Part shown: positions 18,268 through 28,456 of the stretch, in pieces
Layout of the letters: every line of letters begins with the position of its first letter
Position numbering within the stretch: position 1 is the first letter of the stretch
Assembly: GCF_009601705.1 (NCBI RefSeq)
Contig: NZ_CP045687.1
Location: forward strand, 656,630 to 720,629
DNA: 64,000 bases
DNA from: Sulfolobus sp. E5-1-F
GTDB taxonomy: Archaea; Thermoproteota; Thermoprotei_A; Sulfolobales; Sulfolobaceae
Direction: 5' to 3'
Made by a program: the position numbers and the translations under genes
The notes under the pieces: generated by a model
The model's database searches: none
What the model was told of the DNA's origin: nothing
What the model saw: the letters and a program-made list of their open reading frames with translations, nothing else

Positions 18268-19089
18268 TTAGCTAGTCATTGTTAAGTATACTCCTATTAG
18301 CGTTATTGCAGAACCAATAATTTGAATCAGTGTTGGAATTTCTCTGAAGAAAGCAAAAGACAATACATAAGCCATAATTGGAACCAACAACGAACCTGAG
18401 CTAGCCTTGACACTTCCCAAGTATTTGACCGCGTTAAACCAGAAATAAAATCCCCCAACTTGGGCAATTAAGCCTAACGCTATCAGTAATCCTATGTTTA
18501 TTACGCTAAGCGAGAAATGATACCCTAAGGGCGTTAGGAGTAATAGAATCGGCAATGATGCAATACTCATAAATGCGTTCAATTTCCCCAAATTTTCTTT
18601 CACTAAATTCCTCCTATAATATACTGTACCAATCGCCCATACTATACCTCCTAATATACCGAATAATAATCCTAAGTCAAATGATAGGAAAGCTGATGCT
18701 GTTACTCCTATTACACCTAAAATTATTCCAATTATTCCTTTAATCTTAACTCTAGTTCCCATGAACATCTCTATTAAAAGGATAAATAGAGGTTGAGTAT
18801 ATATCATAACTGCAACTAGGCCAGGATTTGATGAAAAATAAACGCCTAAATTTAAAAAGGTTAACAATCCCACGAAATTGAACAAACCATTAATAAATTG
18901 CTTCACACCTATTGAAAGACCTCTGCCTAATATAATGAAGAACATACTTGCTATTGCAACTCTAACAACGCTCACTATCATTGGTGATGAATAATATGTA
19001 ATCAGTTTAGTTAGAGGATACGAAAGGCCCCAAACTATTGCCACTGGAATCATCCACTTTATAAAGAGATACGTGGTACTGGACGACAT
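18268..19089 (-). CDS. EamA/DMT-superfamily transporter, 10 TM
   Basis: A 273-residue hydrophobic protein with two repeated five-TM EamA halves. The N-terminal WGLSYPLTKLI and mid-protein GGIVWAIGTVYYRR stretches are typical of drug/metabolite transporters. Substrate unknown. It is co-directional with the cox genes and 83 bp upstream of the CoxI-YHS gene, and 72 bp downstream of the FAD reductase, so it may share a transcript, but no functional tie is evident. Confidence 0.85.
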   Translation of the reverse strand: MSSSTTYLFIKWMIPVAIVWGLSYPLTKLITYYSSPMIVSVVRVAIASMFFIILGRGLSIGVKQFINGLFNFVGLLTFLNLGVYFSSNPGLVAVMIYTQPLFILLIEMFMGTRVKIKGIIGIILGVIGVTASAFLSFDLGLLFGILGGIVWAIGTVYYRRNLVKENLGKLNAFMSIASLPILLLLTPLGYHFSLSVINIGLLIALGLIAQVGGFYFWFNAVKYLGSVKASSGSLLVPIMAYVLSFAFFREIPTLIQIIGSAITLIGVYLTMTS

Positions 19090-19161
19090 AATGTAAGATT
19101 ACATGAGTAAGTAAAAAAGTTTACTGTTAACTATTAAACAACTTCGCAAAACACGGAAAAA

Positions 19162-20385
<1,224 letters not shown>

Positions 20386-20695
20386 AATAATGAATTCGTA
20401 AAGGATAATATAAACCTTAAATTTAGAGTTCCTTAGTGAATCTGTTGAATTTTTATAAAGAGATAAGAGACATTATAAACCTAAATTGTACATTTTGAGA
20501 TAAATTGATAAGGAAGATAATATTATTCCGAAAATTCCTACTCTTTAGTGGGTTAGTGGAAAAACATTCAATAGTTCAGTAAAAGCAATTTAGATACCTA
20601 TTTTCTCCTCTATAAAAAGCTCGCAAGCATTATTATTGCAAGATGGTGAAAGTATTTTGGGAAAGTTTTATTATTTAACGATCCTTCCTTACTAT

Positions 20696-21097
20696 ATGCA
20701 AGATCCCGTTTGTAAGATGGAAGTTGAGAACACTACACCATACAGGATAAACTATAAAGGTATAACGTATTACTTCTGTTCTAAGGGGTGTTTAGAAGAG
20801 TTTAAGAAAGATCCTACAAAATATGTCTCTCCAGCCGATCTGAATAAGAAAATTAATGTTAAGATAGTTTACTGCAGACCTTGTAAGTATATGGATAGAG
20901 CGTTAAATCTAGCGAGGGATATTTTATCCTACTTTGAAGAGGCTAATGTAGAATTAGTCCAAGGTGATAAAGGAATTATGGATATATACGTTAATGATGA
21001 ATTAGTGTTTTCTAGATATATAGAAAAAAGGTTCCCAGAAAGTGAGGAGATTCTAAAAAGTATAGGTGAAAAATTACAACTTGCCAGACAATCTTAG
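20696..21097 (+). CDS. YHS/TRASH domain fused to a SelW/Rdx-type thioredoxin-like domain
   Basis: A ~133-residue fusion. Residues 1-45 are a YHS domain ([16 protein letters not shown]). Residues ~55-130 match the SelT/SelW/Rdx family: [11 protein letters not shown] with a CxxC redox pair, [18 protein letters not shown] and RFPESEEIL. The ATG at 20696 is chosen over a TTG at 20636 because the YHS domain begins exactly there and a TATA-like ATTATTTAA box lies ~25 nt upstream. It is divergent from the FAD reductase and may be a redox-active metal chaperone. Its 3' end overlaps the convergent next gene by 24 nt. Confidence 0.8.
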   Translation: MQDPVCKMEVENTTPYRINYKGITYYFCSKGCLEEFKKDPTKYVSPADLNKKINVKIVYCRPCKYMDRALNLARDILSYFEEANVELVQGDKGIMDIYVNDELVFSRYIEKRFPESEEILKSIGEKLQLARQS

Positions 21098-21334
21098 GAT
21101 ATCCTCTATAATATTCTCAATGTTTTCAACGTTACTGTAATTCTTTTTTATGTCCTCTATTGTCATCTTCTTTTCCGTAAGGTGTTTAACTAGGACGTCA
21201 GTAGCTATTTTAGTCAAGGTATCTACGTCAATCTTATATTTATCTTTCAATTGCCTTACTGCATCATCTACTGTACAAGTTTTAACATTAGTAGGAGCTG
21301 ATAACCCTTTAAGGTCCTTTAATTTCCAACTCAT
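21074..21334 (-). CDS. Small helical protein of unknown function
   Basis: An 86-residue protein starting [15 protein letters not shown] longer start (21355) is rejected because it falls inside the TATA-like box TATAAATATT. It has one Cys (KTCTVDDAV), a predominantly helical composition, and a charged middle ([17 protein letters not shown]). No family recognised. Convergent with the YHS-SelW gene; the C-terminal codons overlap. Confidence 0.55.
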   Translation of the reverse strand: MSWKLKDLKGLSAPTNVKTCTVDDAVRQLKDKYKIDVDTLTKIATDVLVKHLTEKKMTIEDIKKNYSNVENIENIIEDILRLSGKL

Positions 21335-21794
21335 TAATAATGAATATTTATACAAGCTAAAAATCCTTTTCTTCTAGAAGTGGTTTTACGGATCGCTGTA
21401 GGGATAGGATTTTCCTAAAAGTAGTGCTATATTTTACTTCCTAATGGTAGCTCTAGTTTTTCCTAATAGTCGGTTTTTAAGAAGAGGCAATTAGTCTAGC
21501 CAAGTATACTCGTATCTGGAATTTCTACCCATTACTGTCAAGTTGACAACATTTGCTCATTCATCTCAAAGCATAATCCTAGTTGATTGAATATTTAGCA
21601 AGTAATGTAGTGTACTTGAGGAAGATATATCATTTGTCTCATTCTTTCAGCCTTATATCTATAGTTTTGAGGATTTGAAATGTGAATGGTTTATGCTCTA
21701 GCCAACTTAAAAGACAAGTTGTAATCTAGGTGCTATTACTGGAGTTATTTTAGTCATAGCGATGTTATACCCTACTTACCTTTCTTTACTAATT

Positions 21795-22950
21795 CTAGTA
21801 TAGTAGTTTCCTGAAAATGACGTCAATTTGAAATACCTTAAAAACTTTTTAGGATGATAATACCAAGACTAAACAATGAAAATAACGAGTCTCTTCAACA
21901 GACGATTTGCAAGGGTAAGGAAGTACCTAGAGAAAGTGAAGAAGACGCTAGGCAGTAAATCCCTAGTGAAGTTACTGGGCGCATCTCTGATCGAAGATGG
22001 ATCAATGAGGACCAAGTGCACCACGGCTGGAATTGACTACGAATACGCCTTGAGGAAGTTAGAGGAGGTCGCTAAGGTCGATCTAATCGAAGTAGTGAAG
22101 GAATTAGTAGGGGAACACAAGGTCCAGCTCTCAATAGACGACACACTAAACGAGAAATACTACGCTGAAGCCGCGTGGGTCTCAGCTCACATGACCCAAT
22201 TCTTCTACTCCAGGAAGGATAAAACCTACATCCCAGCACACCAAATCCTTGTAGCCACAATAAGGGACTTGGAAACCAACGAGGTCTACTTGATCCACCT
22301 CGAGATCTACCTACCACAAAAAGTCGTGAATATCTTGAAACAAGAAGGGAAGCCAGTCCAGTTCAGAACGAAGATCGAAATCGCAATTGAGCTGATAGAG
22401 AAAGTGAGGAGGAGGCTTAACGTTAGTTCAATAGCGTTCGATTCGTGGTACGTGAACAGGAGAACTCTTCTGCCCGGTGTTGTTTCGGAACTTAAGGCGA
22501 GCGCGCGGGTTACCGAGGGAGGTAGATCCGTGCCGGTCGCCGAGTTCCCCGAGGGAGAGTTCTCCGTCACGTACCTCGGCGTTCCTATTAAATTAATTGT
22601 AGTTAATAATTATAAAGGTTGCGGGAGGAGGTACTTCTTCACGACCGACCTAACCATGACCTCTGAGGAGGTAATAACGACTTGGGAGAATAGGTGGGAT
22701 GTTGAAACTGTGATAAGGGATTTGAAGGTCCTAGGCCTTAGGAGCAGTTCGTTCAAGAGCGTAGTCAAGATCCTCGGATACATGAAGCTTGTTGGCCTAG
22801 TTGTGAACTTCCTCCACATCTTGAAGTATGAGCTCGGTTCCCACCTTGGTGTAAAGGCTCTCTCAAGGTACTTGAAAAACGTTTATGGATACTTCCTTGA
22901 CTATAAGAAACTATTCAGACTACGATAAAATCTATAAAGTACTACTAGTA
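21795..22950 (+). mobile_element. Intact ISC1217-like insertion sequence with 6-bp target duplication
   Basis: An element of 1144 bp (21801-22944) begins TAGTAGTTTCCTGAAAATG and ends ATAAAGTACTA (imperfect inverted ends, TAGTA shared). It is flanked on both sides by CTAGTA (21795-21800 and 22945-22950). Length, 6-bp duplication and a ~350-residue transposase agree with what I remember of ISC1217; the exact name needs an ISfinder match. Its outer ends resemble those of the SM2-like MITEs in this window. Confidence 0.85.
21876..22928 (+). CDS. IS4-like DDE transposase
   Basis: A 350-residue intact transposase. Catalytic residues are visible: first Asp in LSIDDTLN (~89-90), second Asp in AFDSWY (~189), and Glu in the WENRWDVETVIRDLK signature (~275), the Y-(2)-R-(3)-E-(6)-K type motif of IS4-like enzymes. 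Base composition is clearly more G/C-rich than the neighbours. The frame is complete from ATG to TAA, and the element's target duplication is perfect, so it may be recently active. Confidence 0.9.
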   Translation: MKITSLFNRRFARVRKYLEKVKKTLGSKSLVKLLGASLIEDGSMRTKCTTAGIDYEYALRKLEEVAKVDLIEVVKELVGEHKVQLSIDDTLNEKYYAEAAWVSAHMTQFFYSRKDKTYIPAHQILVATIRDLETNEVYLIHLEIYLPQKVVNILKQEGKPVQFRTKIEIAIELIEKVRRRLNVSSIAFDSWYVNRRTLLPGVVSELKASARVTEGGRSVPVAEFPEGEFSVTYLGVPIKLIVVNNYKGCGRRYFFTTDLTMTSEEVITTWENRWDVETVIRDLKVLGLRSSSFKSVVKILGYMKLVGLVVNFLHILKYELGSHLGVKALSRYLKNVYGYFLDYKKLFRLR

Positions 22951-23061
22951 GGTAATGCTGGTGAACACTTAATGGAGCTACTATTAGGTTTTACTTTTTT
23001 AGGAGCTCTCACATTTTCCTTTATAAAGAAGATTAGTCAGAACCTAGGACTGCTTATATAA

Positions 23062-23452
23062 CATCATTTTTTAGGAATAGTAGCTGAAGGAATTGAGGTA
23101 GAGCTCTTTTCAGTGGATTTTCTTATGACTCCTAAATCTTCATGATATTTTAGGCTCGAGTTCTTAGTTTTTGTTCACTCTCTTTTAAGGAATTATTTTC
23201 GGGAGTTTCGAGAGAGAATATGAAATATGTCACTGTAGGATTCCTTTATACTGTAAGGTTTCGTTATATTAAATATTGCTATAGTGTGAGTTATCCTTAT
23301 GATGTTATCTACAACAAGAGACTTAATGGCTATAAAGGTTAAATTTCTCATCTAGTGAAGGAACTAATACTCAAGAGTAAAATATGATGATTTTACAACC
23401 TTGGTGTTAAATTCTAGGACAGTGTTCAAGAGTAGCGTGGCACCTCAACAAC
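23062..23452. other. Intergenic, no gene seen
   Basis: About 390 bp between the IS-split fragment and the decayed toxin gene. Short frames only, with frequent stops on both strands; probably decayed sequence. Confidence 0.4.
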
Positions 23453-23903
23453 CTAAACCATTATAATATCCTTTACAACAAATCCCTTTTTATTTAAGAA
23501 CTCATAAAACGATCTATCCATAGTAAGTAGTGGAATTTTAGTACTTTTGTGTGCGGTATATAGTATTGCATCAAATATGTCATTCCAACCACTCTTTATT
23601 ATATCATATATTAGTTCAATATCTATTTGTTCTAATGTGATTAATCTTACATTTCCTATAATATATAACAAGCCTTTAATATATAAAAGCCTTCTATCGC
23701 CTCCTCAGGCAATTGCTTTAGTTTAAGTTTCTTTGCCTCTTTAATAATTACTGCAAGAAGTTCAGTTAGCATAAGTGATGGATAATATATGGTTTTTCAT
23801 CAAGCACCTCGCCTTCAATACCTCTAATCTTGATACCCGTAAATGGAAGTAAAAACGTTGTATCAACTATTAATTCCGAGAGATTTGCTAATCTCTTCTC
23901 CAA
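23453..23903 (-). pseudogene. Frameshifted VapC (PIN-domain) toxin
   Basis: Three successive frames together spell a PIN protein. The first, from a TTG at 23903, contains LIVDTTFLLP (first catalytic Asp). The second has a PSLMLTELLAVIIKEAKKL segment (conserved Glu). The third (from 23671) has NDIFDAILYTAHK and LLTMDRSFYEF (remaining acidic residues). Two frameshifts separate them, so the toxin is inactive unless these are sequence errors. The start lies inside the end of the intact vapB gene, the usual overlap for this pair. Confidence 0.75.
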
Positions 23904-24090
23904 CCTCCTCTATCTCTTCAGCCTCTATATCAGCCCAATACTTAGATGACCTTCCAAGTGGTATTAGTTCTATTTTGCTTCCCTCCTCAATTAATTCAAG
24001 CTCTTCACCCTCCTTCAAATTTAGGACCTTAGCTACATCTTTTGGAATATAAATTGCATTCCTTTTCCCTATTCTTACTATCCTTCTCAC
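23863..24090 (-). CDS. vapB: VapB antitoxin, AbrB/MazE-type
   Basis: A 75-residue protein with an N-terminal SpoVT/AbrB swapped-hairpin DNA-binding domain (KRNAIYIPKDVAKVLNLKEG, then LELIEEGSKIELIPL). An acidic C-terminal tail (EIEEVGEEI) would bind the toxin. The partner vapC directly downstream is frameshifted, leaving this antitoxin orphaned. Confidence 0.8.
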   Translation of the reverse strand: MRRIVRIGKRNAIYIPKDVAKVLNLKEGEELELIEEGSKIELIPLGRSSKYWADIEAEEIEEVGEEISKSLGINS

Positions 24091-24161
24091 ACATTTTTAT
24101 CTGATTATTATTATTAATAAGTTTATTCTGATTACACTTAAATATGTTACTAGAACAATAT

Positions 24162-24354
24162 GAGTGTAGCCAACAATTTAATTAATTCGAAAGTAATTGT
24201 ATAAGTTGCTTCTATTATAGAAGTAAAATTGTTTTTATTTAGCGTAATATCTTTTTGGGTGAGCACTGAATTTTTATTGGTGAGCACTTGATGAACGGAT
24301 GGACTATCCCCGTCTAACCCAGGTTATTTTAATCCTATTGGAGTATATATTAGT
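24162..24354 (+). mobile_element. 5' fragment of an IS6-family element
   Basis: Starts GAGTGTAGCCAACAATTT, matching the left end of the intact copy at 55981, and follows it through the transposase N-terminus. It breaks off where an SM2-like MITE begins; the right part of the IS is absent. Confidence 0.8.
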
Positions 24355-24532
24355 TAGTACTTTACGTAAATTTACCTCAAATTCCTTAAACCTTAAATAT
24401 TAACATAAATTCTCTTCAAAAAGATTTAAGTAATCGTAAATAGTTTAAGCGTATATAGTATAAATACACCTTAAATTCTACATTGAAAAAACTAAACATT
24501 ATCTACTATGCGTCATTTTCAGGAAACTACTA
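24355..24532 (+). mobile_element. SM2-like MITE, copy B
   Basis: A 178-bp unit beginning TAGTACTTTACGTAAATTT and ending TTTTCAGGAAACTACTA. It is related to copies at 4715, 50228 and 53218. The right end is nearly the exact complement of the left end of the ISC1217-like element. No target duplication seen. Confidence 0.75.
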
Positions 24533-25134
24533 AAAGATAAATTTAAAGAAAGATCTCTGAAAATTCTTAAGAAGATACATTTAAGGATTAGACTTTTAAC
24601 TTCATGGGGGAGGAGTGAAAGCCCCTTCTTGGATGGATAACCTCTTGTAGAAAAGTTTCTATTAAGAGAAAAAGTAAGAAGCGTTATACTTTGGCTGGAA
24701 TAGCTAAGCCTACCTTTCGACAAGGATTTTAAGCCTATGAAGAGTAAGCTCTCCGAGCCCTCTTCCACACAAGGAATTGCAGAATAGTTACGTTCAATTT
24801 GATTTAGGAGGATCAAGGTTGCCTTTAGAAGCAGGAAATCCTCCTCGTGAGGTGGAGATAGTCCCTCAGTAATGGTAAGTAGTTGACTCATTCATTGAAA
24901 CAGTTATCCAATGCGAAAGATAGTATTGAAGAAAGGAGAGAAGTATTCATTAATTGATCTAATTTATAGTATTTTAACTAAATAAATTCGTTCCATCACA
25001 TTATTAACATTTCCATGTTATGTTATATCACTTTCAACCTTTATCAAGTGTCAATAGATCAATTCTGATCTCTTTAAAGGTAAAGATCATCTAATTGTAG
25101 GAAACTTTTTAATGAGGAATAAAAACTTACTTTC
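24533..25134. other. 602-bp degenerate region with IS remnants
   Basis: Contains a weak copy (about 24595-24630, CATGGGGGAGG...GAAAGCCCC) of the GAAA-loop hairpin repeat found at 29315 and 50739. It also has a short palindromic stretch near 24838 (ATCCTCCTCGTGAGGTGGAG), of the sort found near the right ends of IS200/IS605 elements. A 130-codon minus-strand frame here looks fortuitous. The last ~40 bp hold the promoter of the thioesterase gene. Confidence 0.4.
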
Positions 25135-25563
25135 ATGCTTTCGGAAAGAGAAGTAAATGAAATACTTACACAAGAGGAAATTTTCAATTTTATAGGTATT
25201 AAATTTGAGAAACTTGAGAGAGGTTATTCTAGACTAAAATTCAACTTTGATGAAAAGTTGACTAGAATAGGTGGGATTTTACATGGTGGAATAATATTTA
25301 CAGCAGTTGACTATGCGGGCAGTTACGCCGTGAGAACTCTGGAAAACGTAAAGGATGGGGTCACAGTGGAACTTAAAATAAACTTTTTGAAACCAATGAA
25401 GGATGGCCCATTTACAGTTGAGGCAAAGGTTATAAGCGAAGGGAAAAGACTAATAGTAGTTGACATATTAGCATATGATGGAAATGGTAACTTATGTGCT
25501 AAGGCTTTAGGAACGTGGGTCGTTTATAGGGATACTAGCTCTGAAACTCAAATATCCTCTTAG
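25135..25563 (+). CDS. PaaI-family hotdog thioesterase
   Basis: A 142-residue hotdog-fold protein with the PaaI/4HBT core: GGILHGGIIFTAVDYAGSYA (~43-62), where the conserved Asp lies in the central helix, and VTVELKINFLKPMKDGPF. Such enzymes hydrolyse acyl-CoA thioesters. Its end overlaps the convergent CitE-like gene by 29 nt. Together they could process acyl-CoA intermediates, but the exact substrate is unknown. Confidence 0.88.
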   Translation: MLSEREVNEILTQEEIFNFIGIKFEKLERGYSRLKFNFDEKLTRIGGILHGGIIFTAVDYAGSYAVRTLENVKDGVTVELKINFLKPMKDGPFTVEAKVISEGKRLIVVDILAYDGNGNLCAKALGTWVVYRDTSSETQISS

Positions 25564-26344
25564 CAATCTTATAGTGTACGTAATCGACTAATTTATCGTC
25601 TAACCTTATAGCCCCTCTACCCTGAGCTTTAGCTTTTTCATAAGCCTCTATAACCCTTTTCGCCCACTCGATTTCCTCCTTGCTCGGAGAAAATACCTCA
25701 TTAGCAATATCAATCTGAGAAGGATGAATAACTTGCTTTCCCACGTATCCTAATTTCTTTGCTTCTTCACATTCTCTTCTAAAACCATCTAGGTTCTTCA
25801 AATCGAAGTAAACTTTATCTATGGCATCAACATCGTAGGCCCTAGCGACACTAACAATTAAAGTCTTCACGTATTCGTTCTTTTCATAGAAATTGTAATC
25901 TCCACCAAGGGATAACGAAAGGTCAGCTGCACCATAACTTACAGCTACAACACCTTCAGACCTAACTATATCCTCAATCTTAACTAAACCCTTCGCAGTC
26001 TCTATTAACGGTATTAAGTGTTTCCCAGTCGCCTTGTGGAGAAATGAAAGGTCATTTTCAGCCTTAGGCACAACAATGCATGTGATCTTATCTTCCCTAG
26101 AAATTGTCGTAATATCCTTGTATGAGTCAAGTAGTTGTAGGGAATTAACTCTAACGCATAATTCTCTCTTATCCCAATCCAATTCCTTTACGAGTTTAAT
26201 TAACAATTCTCTTGCTCTTTCCTTATCCTCTGGAGGTACTGCGTCTTCAAGATCAAAAATTATTGAGTCAGCTTTCAGTTCAACCGATTTCCTTATCATC
26301 TTTTCGGAAATTGCGGGGACGTATAACTGAGATCTCCTTATCAT
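25535..26344 (-). CDS. HpcH/HpaI-type CitE-like lyase
   Basis: A 269-residue TIM-barrel protein of the CitE/malyl-CoA lyase family. It has SQLYVPA at the N-terminus and DSIIFDLEDAVPPEDK (~28-43) with metal-binding acidic residues. CVRVNS supplies a substrate Arg, then VPLIETAKG and ISYGAADLSL-like segments follow, with KQVIHPSQI near the C-terminus. It probably cleaves malyl-, citramalyl- or similar CoA thioesters, or acts as the free-standing CitE type. It is 32 bp downstream of a GntR regulator on the same strand and probably co-transcribed with it. Confidence 0.85.
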   Translation of the reverse strand: MIRRSQLYVPAISEKMIRKSVELKADSIIFDLEDAVPPEDKERARELLIKLVKELDWDKRELCVRVNSLQLLDSYKDITTISREDKITCIVVPKAENDLSFLHKATGKHLIPLIETAKGLVKIEDIVRSEGVVAVSYGAADLSLSLGGDYNFYEKNEYVKTLIVSVARAYDVDAIDKVYFDLKNLDGFRRECEEAKKLGYVGKQVIHPSQIDIANEVFSPSKEEIEWAKRVIEAYEKAKAQGRGAIRLDDKLVDYVHYKIAKRIFEFQS

Positions 26345-26376
26345 AAGTTAATATAGTAAGAATTTAGCATTAAATT

Positions 26377-27015
26377 TTATCTAAACAACACTGGCAATAT
26401 ATTTTGCTTTACATAATCTAAAACTTTCTCCTCATGCATTCTCATCATGTCATAAGCCAAATCCGGACTACGGTTCTTTATGGCTATTACTATACTCTCG
26501 TGTTCCCTAAGCTCGTCATCCCTTCTCTGAAAGCCGGTAAACAAGGTTATTCTAACAATTTTTAGCTTCAATCTAATACTATCCAAAATATCTACAATGT
26601 ATTTATTATGTGATGCCTCAGCTATTGCCCTATGTAAGTTACCGTTTAAATTTGCTAAGGTTAATGGGTCAGCGTTTACTGACTCCTTTATCTCGTTTAA
26701 AACATTTATGATCTTGTTAATTTCATCTTGGCTAGCTCTTATTGCAGCTAGTTTAGCTGACAGAGACTCTAAGTTTATTCTAACTTCGTAGAGTTGAAGA
26801 ATATCGCTTTCTGTTAACGGTATTACGGTGAATGATTTACCATTCTTTATTATTACTCCCTCTTTTTCTAACCTAACAAGGGCTTCCCTAATTGGTGTTC
26901 TACTAATCTTAAGTAGTGACGCAAGCTCCTCTTCTTTCAGAGTGCTCCCGGGTTTATATTTGCCAGTAATTATGTATTCCAGAATTTTCTCGTAAGCTAT
27001 TTGTGATAATGACAT
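26377..27015 (-). CDS. GntR-family (FCD) transcriptional regulator
   Basis: A 212-residue regulator with an N-terminal winged helix (LKEEELASLLKISRTPIREALVRLEKEG, shown in part: ISRTPIREAL ~40-49) and a C-terminal all-helical FCD ligand domain with the conserved His residues (NLHRAIAEASHN, EHESIV). FCD regulators sense organic acids and related metabolites. It lies directly upstream of the CitE-like gene, so it likely regulates that transcript and itself. An 11-bp sequence near its start recurs in the divergent promoter at ~34020. Confidence 0.88.
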   Translation of the reverse strand: MSLSQIAYEKILEYIITGKYKPGSTLKEEELASLLKISRTPIREALVRLEKEGVIIKNGKSFTVIPLTESDILQLYEVRINLESLSAKLAAIRASQDEINKIINVLNEIKESVNADPLTLANLNGNLHRAIAEASHNKYIVDILDSIRLKLKIVRITLFTGFQRRDDELREHESIVIAIKNRSPDLAYDMMRMHEEKVLDYVKQNILPVLFR

Positions 27016-27391
27016 ATGAAATGTTTCTGTAGTAAACTTATAAGTGTTACCATCTGAGTCACTTTAAGTATACACGCAAGAAATATTTTTTATTGAATAG
27101 TCAATGCAAATTACATAAGCATGAATTGTTAAAGAGTCCAGTAGTAAAATCTTTTGGAAAAAAAGAAATAATTAACGGATAAATAGAATAATTTTCCTGA
27201 GGTAAGGGACTTCTAGTTAAGTACCTCTCTTTCCTGTGGTTAAAGCAATTATAACAAGATTTGTCTCTTACTGGTCATTTGTATCTTCAAGAGAGATGAA
27301 GATATTTACGTAAGGTTTGTCTATAACTTCAATGAATTCCAAAGTTCGAAGATTGATATAAAATGGCATGAAATTCCTAATTCCAAAATTT
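27016..27391. other. Intergenic region with the GntR gene promoter
   Basis: 376 bp. The left ~70 bp contain the minus-strand promoter of the GntR gene and the ATGTTTCTGTA motif (27021-27031). The remainder is A/T-rich, with a weak similarity around 27315-27350 to 6090-6125. No gene. Confidence 0.45.
27021..27031 (+). promoter_or_regulatory. Possible shared operator half (ATGTTTCTGTA)
   Basis: The 11-mer lies immediately upstream of the GntR gene start. Its exact complement occurs at 34023-34033 in the divergent promoter between the UxaA-small and Ldh_2 genes, next to the palindrome CTGTATACAG. It could be a shared regulator site; only two sites are seen. Confidence 0.25.
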
Positions 27392-27763
27392 TCACTCCCA
27401 CGACCAAAGCTTTCCTTCCCTTCTAAACTTTTTCCTTACTTCTTTATAAATCTCTAGAACTTGTTTTATGAAATTCGCATCTCCACATAGTATTTTACCA
27501 TCTTCAATAACTTCTAGTAAAAACGTGCTTCCCTCTTTTAAACGGGCCAGAAACACTTCCGTATTCATAACTGTAGGGATGACTTTATCTCTTGAAAGTT
27601 TAAAGGCTGACGCAAATGCCTCTTTGGGATCTTTTGGCAAGATGTCAGAAACAATTAGAACATCAATGTCACTCTTATTAGTATAATCCCCTCTAGCATA
27701 AGAACCAAACAAAATAACTAAAAGAGGTTTTAAACTACTAAACATTTCACATAAATCCAACAA
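27392..27763 (-). CDS. MNT-type minimal nucleotidyltransferase (antitoxin of HEPN/MNT pair)
   Basis: A 123-residue protein of the polymerase-beta superfamily. It carries the GSYARGDYTNKSDIDVLI pattern: Gly-Ser at 20-21 and the metal Asp pair at 33 and 35. In MntA-HepT systems this protein silences the HEPN RNase by AMPylation. It starts 17 nt inside the end of the upstream HEPN gene. Confidence 0.88.
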   Translation of the reverse strand: MLDLCEMFSSLKPLLVILFGSYARGDYTNKSDIDVLIVSDILPKDPKEAFASAFKLSRDKVIPTVMNTEVFLARLKEGSTFLLEVIEDGKILCGDANFIKQVLEIYKEVRKKFRREGKLWSWE

Positions 27764-28136
27764 TACTCTTCACCCATGACAGAATTTTTTTAGCACATGA
27801 AATACACCTTTCAGCATCACTCTTGTTATAGTAATCAGCTGGAGCTCCCTCTGCATATGCATCAGGGTACCTAGAAGGAATATAATGTTTATCAAGTTCT
27901 TGTGCGCAACTGATAATATCATCTGGGACTGAGATATATGTAGATCTCAGCAAAAGCGTAATTGAATGTCCTCTTTCCTCCTTATGAAGAAAATTGAGAA
28001 GACCCTTTACTGATTTCTCAGCTACCTGCTGAGATTCGTAACAAGATTCCTCATAAAGTGAGTTAGCGTAGTTAACCTCAGCAGATATTAGATTCCTTTC
28101 TGCTTGTCTTAACCAGTCCTTAACTCTACTAACCAT
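27747..28136 (-). CDS. HEPN-domain protein (toxin-like partner)
   Basis: A 129-residue all-helical HEPN protein. The segment YEESCYESQQVAEKSVKG (~28-45) and the tail KHYIPSRYPDAYAEGAP with YYNKSDAERC are typical of the archaeal HEPN group paired with MNT proteins. I cannot point with certainty to the catalytic R-x4-6-H motif of RNase HEPNs, so toxicity is uncertain. First gene of the pair; overlaps MNT by 17 nt. Confidence 0.85.
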   Translation of the reverse strand: MVSRVKDWLRQAERNLISAEVNYANSLYEESCYESQQVAEKSVKGLLNFLHKEERGHSITLLLRSTYISVPDDIISCAQELDKHYIPSRYPDAYAEGAPADYYNKSDAERCISCAKKILSWVKSIVGFM

Positions 28137-28456
28137 ATAAGTATCTTTTATTCCTCTTTTAAAAAGAATAGAGACAGATCCTAATGACTTTTCCTCACAA
28201 TTTTTTCTACTTATTGATACTCTTCAATAAATTTCTATATATAGAATCATATCATAGAGCAACAATTTTTTTGTCGAGAATAAATTTTATGGCATTTTGT
28301 TAGTATAACCCTTAACCTCAACTCACAATGAAGTAGTGACATTATCTTACTACTTACGCTAATCTCTTCCTCTTACCTATAAGTAATGCTTAACACAATT
28401 AATTACGAACTTTCGTGTAATTCTGGAGTGGTCCATAAAGGACTTACTAGAGGATT
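28137..28456. other. 320-bp intergenic, no gene seen
   Basis: Holds the promoter of the HEPN gene at its left end (A/T-rich TTAAAAGAGG region on the minus strand). The rest shows no coherent frame or repeat. Confidence 0.4.

Larger units (their letters stand above)
21711..23061 (+). pseudogene. Membrane-protein gene fragment split by an IS element
   Basis: Joining 21711-21800 to 22951-23061 (removing the IS and one copy of its CTAGTA duplication) gives an uninterrupted 66-codon frame. It contains two hydrophobic segments (GVILVIAMLYPTYLSLLILV and LLLGFTFLGALTFSFI) and ends at a TAA at 23059. Upstream of 21711 all frames soon meet stops, so the 5' part was already decayed or lost. No family was recognised. 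Confidence 0.5.

Noticed and set aside
20636-20695. TTG start extending the YHS-SelW protein by 20 residues
   Set aside because: The extension covers the TATA-like box, and the YHS domain starts exactly at the ATG 20696.
24499-24891. Minus-strand 130-codon frame
   Set aside because: Overlaps the MITE end and IS debris, has no promoter or ribosome site, and its Ser/Leu-rich composition suggests chance.
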